A DNA stretch of 64,000 nucleotides from contig CM020504.1 of the NCBI GenBank assembly GCA_009823395.1, positions 25,306,540 through 25,370,539 on the forward strand. Direction: 5' to 3'. Shown piece after piece: positions 56,788 through 64,000 of the stretch. Under the pieces are notes generated by a model. The model was not told where the DNA came from, searched no databases, and saw only the letters and a list, made by a program, of their open reading frames with translations. The translations under genes were made by a program, and so were the position numbers. Source of the stretch: Thamnaconus septentrionalis. Lineage: Eukaryota; Chordata; Actinopteri; Tetraodontiformes; Monacanthidae. The first letter of the stretch is position 1; the number at the start of each line of letters is the position of its first letter.

Positions 56788-56793
<6 letters not shown>
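52489..56793 (+). CDS. DUSP12: Dual specificity phosphatase 12, complete, 7 exons
   Basis: DUSP12 (YVH1-type) is an atypical dual-specificity phosphatase with a C-terminal zinc-binding domain, implicated in ribosome maturation and stress survival. Exons are 52489-52754, 52855-52968, 53725-53843, 53968-54055, 54995-55086, 55337-55416 and 56650-56793 (903 bp, 300 residues plus stop; human 340). The signature HCQAGRSRS places the catalytic Cys at 89 and Arg at 95, and the likely general acid is Asp58 in VLDEATSD. The first Cys split across exons 1 and 2 confirms that junction. The zinc domain shows CRRC (exon 4), RCTSYFIEPVQWMEEALLGV (exon 6), then LLCPKCGSKLGSFNW and CSCGRWVTPAFQLHRNRVDE (exon 7). 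Human DUSP12 has extra N-terminal residues before the aligned Met, so a longer start through a 5' exon cannot be excluded. Confidence 0.95.
52979..53047. repeat. GT microsatellite after the DUSP12 exon 2 donor
   Basis: About 34 GT units begin ten bases after the donor at 52968. Confidence 0.95.
53858..53886. repeat. CA microsatellite, DUSP12 intron 3
   Basis: About 14 CA units beginning 15 bases after the exon 3 donor. Confidence 0.9.
54061..54132. repeat. (CAG)24 directly after the DUSP12 exon 4 donor
   Basis: Twenty-four uninterrupted CAG units start five bases after the exon ends, immediately following GTGAG of the splice donor. On the transcript they are CAG, and each unit contains an AG. 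Confidence 0.95.
54188..54778. repeat. GGA/GAA polypurine tract, DUSP12 intron 4
   Basis: About 590 bp of GGA, GAA and AGG triplets with only three or four pyrimidines. Poly-Glu/Lys and poly-Ser/Phe frames across it are repeat artefacts. It runs into a LINE-like tail (54779-54960). Confidence 0.95.
54779..54960. mobile_element. LINE/SINE-like 3' tail, DUSP12 intron 4
   Basis: CTTTATTGATCCCACGATGG followed by GGAAATTTGCATAATTCC is the 3' end signature of common fish non-LTR elements. No reverse-transcriptase frame is present. Confidence 0.5.
55486..55888. mobile_element. AAAGGTYCAGTGTG-TIR MITE, copy 4 (DUSP12 intron 6)
   Basis: CCCCTCCTGAGGTTGCCAGT, GTCAGGCAGCTGGATTGTCC and the right end AATATTTCACACTGGACCTT. 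The left end is truncated. Confidence 0.7.
56155..56625. mobile_element. ATTAATCGAT-type element (DUSP12 intron 6)
   Basis: TTGATTGAGTTTATCGACCG at the left and AATTCATTGTTCACATCCCT at the right, with AATTAATTGCGACTGATATT inside, match 29636-30050 in inverted orientation. Confidence 0.55.
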
Positions 56794-56826
<33 letters not shown>

Positions 56827-57335
56827 ACACGGAAACACGGCAACACGCTGCACCGTGTCATCAAATCCTGGAGGAAGAGTTTTGAATTTCGATTTGTTGA
56901 GTCTTAAAATGCAAAAGCGAGCAAGCGTCGGTCAGCGGTCGGTACCTTTGGCGCAACAGGTGGCATCAGAACTGCTTTGGACTTTTGATCTGGGAAATAA
57001 ACCGTGCAAGGACGCTTTAAAAATGTGCGTCGGTGTTTTCGTAAACTGCTGCCTCACTGAGTTTTTATGCATCGCCAACCAAACAAAAGGGCAAAAATGT
57101 TGAAAGGTTTGGTCGGTCATGGAAATGAGGAAGGAAGATCATCTCACTGGATCTCATTGTTTTCAGCCAGTGATGAATGTTGATGTTGTTCAGCCTGATG
57201 TTTCTTTCAAGACTTCATGATGACAAATCGGAGCCGAAAAGAAGTGAAAAATGGACTTTAATGCATTGATAACTGAACAAAATTATATTCCACATTCATT
57301 TAAAAAAAAGAAAAAAAAGAAAAAAGTATGAGCGC
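56794..57335. other. DUSP12 3' UTR and spacer before the tRNA array
   Basis: CA microsatellite (56793-56822), the polyadenylation signal, then unremarkable sequence with an A/G-rich stretch at 57300-57325. No gene seen. Confidence 0.6.
56996..57001 (+). terminator. DUSP12: DUSP12 polyadenylation signal (AATAAA)
   Basis: AATAAA lies 203 bp after the DUSP12 stop codon, the first consensus signal downstream. Confidence 0.6.
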
Positions 57336-57575
57336 ACGATCCCGGGTCTTGAGTAACAACATTAAAAAAAAATGTGACTTCTGCTTTGTCTTCTGTGAGG
57401 AGTTCTTTTTGACCAAACTGAGTGTTTCAAGTAAAAAAGCAGGAACTTTACCACAACCACGAAAGTCCTGTGCTCTCCTCTGGAAACTAGCATGTTTCTT
57501 CATCTTCAAACAGATTTTGCTACTTTCCAGAACTGAACATTTGGTAGCATTCATAATGCTAGTTTAAAATGACAA

Positions 57576-57648
57576 CGAGCTAGCCAGGAGTCGAACCTAG
57601 AATCTTCTGATCCGTAGTCAGACGCGTTATCCATTGCGCCACTAGCCC
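57576..57648 (-). tRNA. tRNA-Arg (ACG), array copy 1
   Basis: 73 nt with intact acceptor stem (one G-U pair), A and B box sequences, and anticodon ACG at 57613-57615. A TTTT terminator follows about ten bases after the 3' end on the minus strand. CCA is not encoded. Confidence 0.96.
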
Positions 57649-57737
57649 TGTTGATGGCCAGCTTTGACACTGCACATAGTGCACACAGTGTAGCTGTTAG
57701 CAAGACCAAGAGAAAAGACAAGGTGAACAACTGGTTC

Positions 57738-57809
57738 TGCCGTGACCCGGATTCGAACCGGGGTTACTGCGGCCACAACGCAGAGTACTAACCACTATAC
57801 TATCACGGC
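57738..57809 (-). tRNA. tRNA-His (GTG), array copy 1
   Basis: 72 nt with discriminator A and anticodon GTG at 57774-57776. The base before position 1 is A, so the G-1 that histidyl-tRNA synthetase needs must be added after transcription. A TTTT terminator follows in TCTTTTCTC. Confidence 0.96.
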
Positions 57810-58020
57810 TCTTGAGCAACAGAGCAAATTGAAAAACTTCACCTTGTCTTCTGTGTTAATTTGAAGAGAAATCAGAGTGAGCTTTTTACAAGAAATTAAA
57901 AAAACTTAAAGCCAAGATTTTTTTGTCACAACCCTTGAAATACTTCAAGTTTTCATGCTATTTTGCTACTTTCCGAACTGAACATTTGGCAGCATTTGCA
58001 CTGCTAGTTTAAAATGACAA

Positions 58021-58093
58021 CGAGCTAGCCAGGAGTCGAACCTAGAATCTTCTGATCCGTAGTCAGACGCGTTATCCATTGCGCCACTAGCCC
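58021..58093 (-). tRNA. tRNA-Arg (ACG), array copy 2
   Basis: Identical to copy 1 over its 73 nt. Confidence 0.96.
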
Positions 58094-58181
58094 TGTTGAT
58101 GGCCAGCTTTGACACTGCACATAGTGCACACAGTGTAGCTGTTAGCAAGTCCAAGAGAAAAGACAGGTGAACAACTGGTTC

Positions 58182-58252
58182 TGCCGTGACCCGGATTCGA
58201 ACCGGGTTACTGCGGCCACAACGCAGAGTACTAACCACTATACTATCACGGC
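58182..58252 (-). tRNA. tRNA-His (GTG), array copy 2, one base deleted
   Basis: 71 nt instead of 72. One C is missing in the run joining the variable loop to the T stem. The T stem can still pair if the variable loop shrinks to three bases. Possibly a weakened gene or early pseudogene. Confidence 0.8.
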
Positions 58253-58459
58253 TCTTGAGTAACAGCAAATTAAAAAAACTTCTGCCTTGTCTTCTGTGAG
58301 TGTTTCTTTTAATCAGAGTGAGCTTTTTAAAATAATAAATAAATAAAAAAACAGATTTTTTTTATTTTTTTTTATCACAACCCCGAAATACTTCACAGTT
58401 TTGCTACTTTCCGGAACTGAACATTTGGCAGCATTTGCACTGCTAGTTTAAAATGACAA

Positions 58460-58532
58460 CGAGCTAGCCAGGAGTCGAACCTAGAATCTTCTGATCCGTA
58501 GTCAGACGCGTTATCCATTGCGCCACTAGCCC
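58460..58532 (-). tRNA. tRNA-Arg (ACG), array copy 3
   Basis: Identical to copy 1 over its 73 nt. Confidence 0.96.
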
Positions 58533-58621
58533 TGTTGATGGCCAGCTTTGACACTGCACATACCACACACTGTGCTAGCTGTTAGCAAGTCCAAGAGAAA
58601 AGACTTTTGAACAACTGGTTC

Positions 58622-58693
58622 TACCGTGACCCGGATTCGAACCGGGGTTACTGCGGCCACAACGCAGAGTACTAACCACTATACTATCACAGC
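58622..58693 (-). tRNA. tRNA-His (GTG), array copy 3, acceptor-stem variant
   Basis: The 5' arm reads GCTGTGA and the 3' arm TCACGGT, giving two G-U pairs (1-72 and 3-70) in place of G-C. Pairing is kept but weaker. Position 1-72 matters for histidine identity, so charging may be reduced. Confidence 0.85.
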
Positions 58694-58897
58694 TCTTGAG
58701 CAACAGAGCAAATTGAAAAACTTCAGCCTTGTCTTCTGTGATTGTTTCTTTTAATCAGAGTGAGCTTTTTAAAATAATTAAACAAAAAAAAAAAGGATTT
58801 TGTTTTTTTTTTATCACAACCCAGAAATACTTACAGTATTGCTACTTTCCGGAACTGAACATCTGGCAGCATTTGCACTGCTAGTTTAAAATGAGAA

Positions 58898-58970
58898 CGA
58901 GCTAGCCAGGAGTCGAACCTAGAATCTTCTGATCCGTAGTCAGACGCGTTATCCATTGCGCCACTAGCCC
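58898..58970 (-). tRNA. tRNA-Arg (ACG), array copy 4
   Basis: Tract identical to copy 1. The 3' flank differs by one base (ATGAGAAC on the plus strand). Confidence 0.96.
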
Positions 58971-59058
58971 TGTTGATGGCCAGCTTTGACACTGCACATA
59001 GTGCACACAGTGTAGCTGTTAGCAAGTCCAAGAGAAAAGACAAGCAAACAACTGATTC

Positions 59059-59130
59059 TGCCATGACCCGGATTCGAACCGGGGTTACTGCGGCCACAAC
59101 GCAGAGTACTAACCACTATACTATCACGGC
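59059..59130 (-). tRNA. tRNA-His (GTG), array copy 4
   Basis: One substitution in the 3' acceptor arm (TCATGGC) makes pair 4-69 G-U. Otherwise as copy 1. Confidence 0.9.
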
Positions 59131-59332
59131 TCTTGAATAACAGCAAATTAAAAAAAACTTCAGCCTTGTCTTCTGTGAGTGTTTCTTTTAATCAGAGTGA
59201 GCTTTTTAAAATAATTAAAAAAAAATAAATGGATTTTGTTTTTTTTTATCACAATCCAGAAATACTTCAAGTTTTGCTACTTTCCGGAACTGAACATCTG
59301 GCAGCATTTGCACTGCGAGTTTAAAATGACAA

Positions 59333-59405
59333 CGAGCTAGCCAGGAGTTGAACCTAGAATCTTCTGATCCGTAGTCAGACGCGTTATCCATTGCGCCACT
59401 AGCCC
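59333..59405 (-). tRNA. tRNA-Arg (ACG), array copy 5
   Basis: One substitution in the T loop (TTCAACT for TTCGACT). A purine is retained at that position, so folding and the B box should hold. Confidence 0.93.
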
Positions 59406-59494
59406 TGTTGATGGCCAGCTTTGACACTGCACATAGTGCACACTGTGCTAGCTGTTAGCAAGACCAAGAGAAAAGACAGGTGAACAACTGGTTC

Positions 59495-59566
59495 TGCCGT
59501 GACCCGGATTCGAACCGGGGTTACTGCGGCCACAACGCAGAGTACTAACCACTATACTATCACAGC
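59495..59566 (-). tRNA. tRNA-His (GTG), array copy 5
   Basis: The 5' arm reads GCTGTGA with a normal 3' arm, so pair 3-70 is U-G. Otherwise as copy 1. Confidence 0.92.
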
Positions 59567-59798
59567 TCTTGAGCAACAGAGAATTTAAAAACTTGACATC
59601 TGTGATGAGCACTTTTTTTTTTTATCAACGTTAGCTTTTCATCTAAAAACAGGAATTTTTCCACAACCACAAAAAAGTTCAAGTCAAGTCCTGTGCTCTC
59701 CTCTGGAAACTAGCATGTTTCTTCATCTTCAAGCAGATTTTGCTACTTTCCACAACTGAACATTTGGTAGCATTCATAATGCTAGTTTAAAAAGTCAA

Positions 59799-59871
59799 CG
59801 AGCTAGCCAGGAGTCGAACCTAGAATCTTCTGATCCGTAGTCAGACGCATTATCCATTGCGCCACTAGCCC
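59799..59871 (-). tRNA. tRNA-Arg (ACG), array copy 6
   Basis: One C-to-T change after the D arm (GGATAATGCG for GGATAACGCG). Likely functional. First unit of the longer spacer class. Confidence 0.92.
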
Positions 59872-59970
59872 TGTTGATGTCCAGCTTTGACAGTGCACAT
59901 GGTATGCACATAGTGCACACAGTGTAGCTGTTAGCAAGTCCAAGAGAAAAGACAGCTGAACAACTGGTTC

Positions 59971-60042
59971 TGCCGTGACCCGGATTCGAACCGGGGTTAC
60001 TGCGGCCACAACGCAGAGTACTAACCTCTATACTATCACGGC
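59971..60042 (-). tRNA. tRNA-His (GTG), array copy 6
   Basis: One T-to-A change at the start of the D loop (ATAGAGGTTAG for ATAGTGGTTAG), within the A box. Copies 7 and 10 share it. Confidence 0.93.
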
Positions 60043-60269
60043 TCTTGTATAACAGAGAATTTAAAAACTTGACATTTGTGATGAGCACATTTTTATCAAC
60101 GTTAGCTTTTCATCTAAAAACAGGAATTTTTCCACAACCACAAAAAAGTTCAAGTAAAGTCCTGTGCTCTTATCTGGAAACTAGCATGTTTCTTCATCTT
60201 CAAGCAGATTTTGCTACTTTCCACAACTGAACATTTGGTAGCATTCATAATGCTAGCTTAAAAAGTCAA

Positions 60270-60342
60270 CGAGCTAGCCAGGAGTCGAACCTAGAATCTT
60301 CTGATCCGTAGTCAGACGCGTTATCCATTGCGCCACTAGCCC
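60270..60342 (-). tRNA. tRNA-Arg (ACG), array copy 7
   Basis: Identical to copy 1 over its 73 nt. Confidence 0.96.
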
Positions 60343-60431
60343 TGTTGGTGCCCAGCTTTGACACTGCACATAGTGCACACTGTGTTAGCTGTTAGCAAGA
60401 CCAAGAGAAAAGACAAGCAAACAACTGGTTC

Positions 60432-60503
60432 TGCCGTGACCCGGATTCGAACCGGGGTTACTGCGGCCACAACGCAGAGTACTAACCTCTATACTATCAC
60501 AGC
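60432..60503 (-). tRNA. tRNA-His (GTG), array copy 7
   Basis: Carries both the D-loop T-to-A change and the acceptor position-3 C-to-T change (U-G pair). Confidence 0.9.
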
Positions 60504-60734
60504 TCTTGAGCAACAGAGCAAATTGAAAAACTTGACATCTGCGATGAGTTAATTTGAAGAAAAAAAAAAATTAAAGATGAAAACCAGGATTTTTACAAGA
60601 ACCATGAAAGACTTAAAGCCAAGTACTGTGCTTTTGTCTACAAAACTTGCACGTTTCTTTTTCTTCATGCAGATTTCGCTACTTTCCGGAACTGAACATC
60701 TGGTAGCATTCATAATGCTAGCTTAAAAAGACAA

Positions 60735-60807
60735 CGAGCTAGCCAGGAGTCGAACCTAGAATCTTCTGATCCGTAGTCAGACGCGTTATCCATTGCGCCA
60801 CTAGCCC
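60735..60807 (-). tRNA. tRNA-Arg (ACG), array copy 8
   Basis: Identical to copy 1 over its 73 nt. Confidence 0.96.
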
Positions 60808-60895
60808 TGCTGATGTCCAGCTTTGACACTGCACATAGTGCACACAGTGTAGCTGTTAGCAAGTCCAAGAGAAAAGACAGGTGAACAACTGGTTC

Positions 60896-60967
60896 TGCCG
60901 TGACCCGGATTCGAACCGGGGTTACTGCGGCCACAACGCAGAGTACTAACCACTATACTATCACGGC
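60896..60967 (-). tRNA. tRNA-His (GTG), array copy 8
   Basis: Identical to copy 1 over its 72 nt. Confidence 0.96.
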
Positions 60968-61198
60968 TCTTGAGCAACAGAGAATTTAAAAACTTGACAT
61001 CTGTGATGAGCACATTTTTTTTTATCAACGTTAGCTTTTCATCTAAAAACAGGAATTTTTCCACAACCACAAAAAAGTTCAAGTCAAGTCCTGTGCTCTC
61101 CTCTGGAAACTAGCATGTTTCTTCATCTTCAAGCAGATTTTGCTACTTTCCACAACTGAACATCTGGCAGCATTTGCACTGCGAGTTTAAAATGACAA

Positions 61199-61271
61199 CG
61201 AGCTAGCCAGGAGTCGAACCTAGAATCTTCTGATCCGTAGTCAGACGCGTTATCCATTGCGCCACTAGCCC
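61199..61271 (-). tRNA. tRNA-Arg (ACG), array copy 9
   Basis: Identical to copy 1 over its 73 nt. Its flanks mix both unit types. Confidence 0.96.
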
Positions 61272-61362
61272 TGTTGATGGCCAGCTTTGACACTGCACAT
61301 AGTGCACACACTGTGCTAGCTGTTAGCAAGTCCAAGAGAAAAGACAGGTGAACAACTGGTTC

Positions 61363-61434
61363 TGCCGTGACCCGGATTCGAACCGGGGTTACTGCGGCCA
61401 CAACGCAGAGTACTAACCACTATACTATCACGGC
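61363..61434 (-). tRNA. tRNA-His (GTG), array copy 9
   Basis: Identical to copy 1. The 5' flank differs (GGCTCCTGAG on the plus strand). Confidence 0.96.
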
Positions 61435-61638
61435 TCCTGAGTAACAGAGCAAATTGAAAAACTTCTGCCTTGTCTTCTGTGAGTGTTTCTTTTAATCAGA
61501 GTGAGCTTTTTAAAATAATTAAAAAAAAAAAAAAAAAGGATTTTGTTTTTTTTATCACAACCCAGAAATACTTACAGTATTGCTACTTTCCGGAACTGAA
61601 CATTTGGCAGCATTTGCACTGCTAGTTTAAAATGACAA

Positions 61639-61711
61639 CGAGCTAGCCAGGAGTCGAACCTAGAATCTTCTGATCCGTAGTCAGACGCGTTATCCATTGC
61701 GCCACTAGCCC
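61639..61711 (-). tRNA. tRNA-Arg (ACG), array copy 10
   Basis: Identical to copy 1 over its 73 nt. Confidence 0.96.
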
Positions 61712-61800
61712 TGTTGATGTTCAGCTTTGACACTGCACATAGCACACACTGTGTTAGCTGTTAGCAAGTCCAAGAGAAAAGACAGCTGAACAACTGGTTC

Positions 61801-61872
61801 TGCCGTGACCCGGATTCGAACCGGGGTTACTGCGGCCACAACGCAGAGTACTAACCTCTATACTATCACGGC
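61801..61872 (-). tRNA. tRNA-His (GTG), array copy 10
   Basis: Shares the D-loop T-to-A change with copies 6 and 7. Confidence 0.93.
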
Positions 61873-62102
61873 TCTTGAACAACAGAGCAAATTGAAAAAC
61901 TTGACATCTGCGATGAGTTAATTTGAAGAAAAAAAAAATTAAAGATGAAAACCAGGATTTTTACAAGAACCATGAAAGACTTAAAGCCAAGTACTGTGCT
62001 TTTGTCTACAAAACTTGCACGTTTCTTTTTCTTCATGCAGATTTTGCTACTTTCCGGAACTGAACATCTGGTAGCATTCATAATGCTAGCTTAAAAAGAC
62101 AA

Positions 62103-62175
62103 CGAGCTAGCCAGGAGTCGAACCTAGAATCTTCTGATCCGTAGTCAGACGCGTTATCCATTGCGCCACTAGCCC
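62103..62175 (-). tRNA. tRNA-Arg (ACG), array copy 11
   Basis: Identical to copy 1 over its 73 nt. Confidence 0.96.
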
Positions 62176-62264
62176 TGTTGATGTTCAGCTTTGACACTGC
62201 ACATAGTGCACACTGTGCTAGCTGTTAGCAAGTCCAAGAGAAAAGACAGGTGAACAACTGGTTC

Positions 62265-62336
62265 TGCCGTGACCCGGATTCGAACCGGGGTTACTGCGGC
62301 CACAACGCAGAGTACTAACCACTATACTATCACGGC
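62265..62336 (-). tRNA. tRNA-His (GTG), array copy 11
   Basis: Identical to copy 1 over its 72 nt. Confidence 0.96.
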
Positions 62337-62543
62337 TCTTGAGCAACAGCAAATTAAAAAAACTTCTTCCTTGTCTTCTGTGAGTGTTTCTTTTAATCAG
62401 AGTGAGCTTTTTAAAATAATTTAAAAAAAAAAAAAACGGATTTTTTTAAAATTTTTTTATCACAACCCCGAAATACTTCAAGTTTTGCTACTTTCCGGAA
62501 CTGAACATCTGGCAGCATTTGCACTGCGAGTTTAAAATGAGAA

Positions 62544-62616
62544 CGAGCTAGCCAGGAGTCGAACCTAGAATCTTCTGATCCGTAGTCAGACGCGTTATCC
62601 ATTGCGCCACTAGCCC
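62544..62616 (-). tRNA. tRNA-Arg (ACG), array copy 12
   Basis: Identical to copy 1. Shares the ATGAGAAC flank with copy 4. Confidence 0.96.
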
Positions 62617-62704
62617 TGTTGATGGCCAGCTTTGACACTGCACATAGTGCACACAGTGTAGCTGTTAGCAAGTCCAAGAGAAAAGACAGCTGAACAACTG
62701 GTTC

Positions 62705-62776
62705 TGCCGTGACCCGGATTCGAACCGGGGTTACTGCGGCCACAACGCAGAGTACTAACCACTATACTATCACGGC
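62705..62776 (-). tRNA. tRNA-His (GTG), array copy 12
   Basis: Identical to copy 1. The last intact tRNA of the array. Confidence 0.96.
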
Positions 62777-62867
62777 TCTTGAGTAACAGAGCAAATTAAA
62801 AAAAACTTCAGCCTTGTCTTCTGTGAGTGTATATTTTGCTCAGAATGAGCTATTTAAGATAAAAAAA

Positions 62868-62912
62868 ATTCTGCTCCATTGTCAGCCGCCTGATCCATTG
62901 CCCTACTTGTCC
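62868..62912 (-). pseudogene. Decayed tRNA-Arg relic at the array edge
   Basis: GCTCCATTGTCAGCCGCCTG then ATCCATTGCCCTACTTGTCC aligns with the anticodon-to-5' half of tRNA-Arg in the other units, with about one change in four. The T arm half is gone. The following CTGCTTCTGCTAACTTTGCC matches the usual inter-tRNA spacer. A thirteenth unit therefore once existed. Confidence 0.7.
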
Positions 62913-63665
62913 TGCTTCTGCTAACTTTGCCATCAACCCCTCTAAACCTGACTTCAGAAACCAGACATTTTTCAACTAATATTCCACATGTTTTCGTCAA
63001 CTTTTGGTTACACAGCCACACACAATGGGAAACATTTTTGACAAGATGCAAATCTTAAATAAATAATTAATAAATTCCAGGTTGAAGATTTCTTTTAACC
63101 TTCTTCACCAGGACAAAGCAAATTCTCTGGGAACTAAAGAACTAAACCATATTCTTTTAAATGAAGGCACAATTCTGTAACTTTTTTTTCTTTTAAATTT
63201 TAAATTTTTTTTTTTTTATCATGAACATGTTGTGAACAAAACATTCATTTTAATGACTGTTTACAGGAGATTTAGATTTCACTTTTACTTTTTGAACTCC
63301 AATCCCACATAGTTAATTTAACAGTTGTTCCAATGTTGGGATGAAACACCAGAAACAACAATGAACTGCGGGAGTTAAACAGTTATTATTCTATTATCGG
63401 TCTGCGCTTCAAGTCATGAAATTCCGTGTCTTGTTTTATTGGCAATTACAAATAAGTTCCACAAGGTGGCAGATGGGCTCCAATGTGCTGTAACAATCAA
63501 CAAATAGATGAGGCTCGTTGACAGCAGATAGATACATACTGTATATATGGACTCACTTACATACAGAACAACAAGGCAGAGACTGAGTAAAATGATCTTT
63601 TCCTTTCTCATTTCTGTCCGTTAGGATAAAACTGATATTGTTACACTCAAAACTGGCTTTCAACA
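62913..63665. other. Intergenic region beyond the tRNA array
   Basis: AT-rich, with T-runs at 63180-63220. No gene, tRNA or clear transposon end recognised. Confidence 0.6.
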
Positions 63666-63667
63666 AG

Positions 63668-63672
63668 TTCAA

Positions 63673-63704
<32 letters not shown>

Positions 63705-63717
63705 ATCCATCCATCCG

Positions 63718-63759
<42 letters not shown>

Positions 63760-63784
63760 CATCCATCTGTCTATCTATCTATCC

Positions 63785-63835
<51 letters not shown>

Positions 63836-63962
63836 CATCCATCCATCCGTCTATCTATCTATCTATCTGTCCGTCCATCCATCCATCCATCCATCCATCC
63901 GTCTGTCCCATCCATCCATCCATCCGCTCATCTGTCTATCTATCTATCCATCTATCTATCTG

Positions 63963-64000
<38 letters not shown>
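63668..64000. repeat. TATC/CATC tetranucleotide microsatellite
   Basis: More than 330 bp of TATC interspersed with CATC and TGTC blocks, running off the right edge. Confidence 0.95.

Larger units (their letters stand above)
57335..62912 (-). repeat. Tandem array of 12 tRNA-Arg(ACG)/tRNA-His(GTG) units
   Basis: Each unit carries, in plus-strand order, tRNA-Arg, about 90 bp, tRNA-His, then an A/T-rich spacer. Arg-to-Arg distances are 445, 439, 438, 435, 466, 471, 465, 464, 440, 464 and 441 bp. Two spacer types explain the two lengths: one with TTTTAATCAGAGTGAGC and poly-A, the other with GACATCTGTGATGAGC or GACATCTGCGATGAG. The left edge at about 57335 retains GGGTCTTGAGTAACA, similar to the flank of each tRNA-His. 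The right edge is a decayed tRNA-Arg. Confidence 0.95.

Noticed and set aside
57966..62743. Repeated minus-strand proteins containing ASGAMDNASDYGSEDSRF
   Set aside because: They are translations of the tRNA-Arg genes and their spacers; the identical peptide recurs once per unit and has no coding meaning.

Overview
The window is nuclear DNA of a ray-finned fish, most likely a percomorph-type teleost. The genes are intron-rich with compact GT-AG introns, and every recognisable protein is vertebrate. The introns are full of short terminal-inverted-repeat (TIR) transposons typical of teleosts, and microsatellites are abundant. The species cannot be named from the sequence.

Five protein-coding genes were assembled exon by exon, and reading phase is continuous across every junction I propose. 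(1) DPYD, minus strand, 224-6074: the first ten coding exons of dihydropyrimidine dehydrogenase; the rest lies beyond the left edge. (2) ODR4, minus, 6787-13282: complete, 13 exons, 430 codons. (3) TPR, plus, 14230-40479: complete nuclear-basket nucleoporin, 55 coding exons, 2516 codons. (4) PRG4-like proteoglycan 4, minus, 41239-48232: 13 exons, 530 codons as read, with two somatomedin B domains and a hemopexin domain; its last exon shows signs of a frameshift. (5) DUSP12, plus, 52489-56793: complete, 7 exons, 300 codons.

ODR4 and TPR are head-to-head across 947 bp, a candidate bidirectional promoter. TPR and PRG4 are tail-to-tail across 759 bp. The order ODR4-TPR-PRG4 matches human 1q31.1, so this block appears to be old vertebrate synteny. 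A pure CT microsatellite of about 780 bp lies directly before the DUSP12 start codon.

From about 57.3 to 62.9 kb there is a tandem array of twelve alternating tRNA-Arg(ACG) and tRNA-His(GTG) pairs, all on the minus strand, in units of about 440 or 465 bp. Several copies carry substitutions or a deletion, and a decayed tRNA-Arg relic marks the far edge. The window begins and ends in tetranucleotide microsatellites.

The rest is introns and intergenic DNA holding several families of non-autonomous DNA transposons, one possible Penelope-like retroelement fragment, and long simple repeats. I found no prokaryotic system, CRISPR array or viral gene. The items most worth checking are the tRNA array, the PRG4 last-exon frame, the CT tract at DUSP12, and the expanded coiled coil of TPR.
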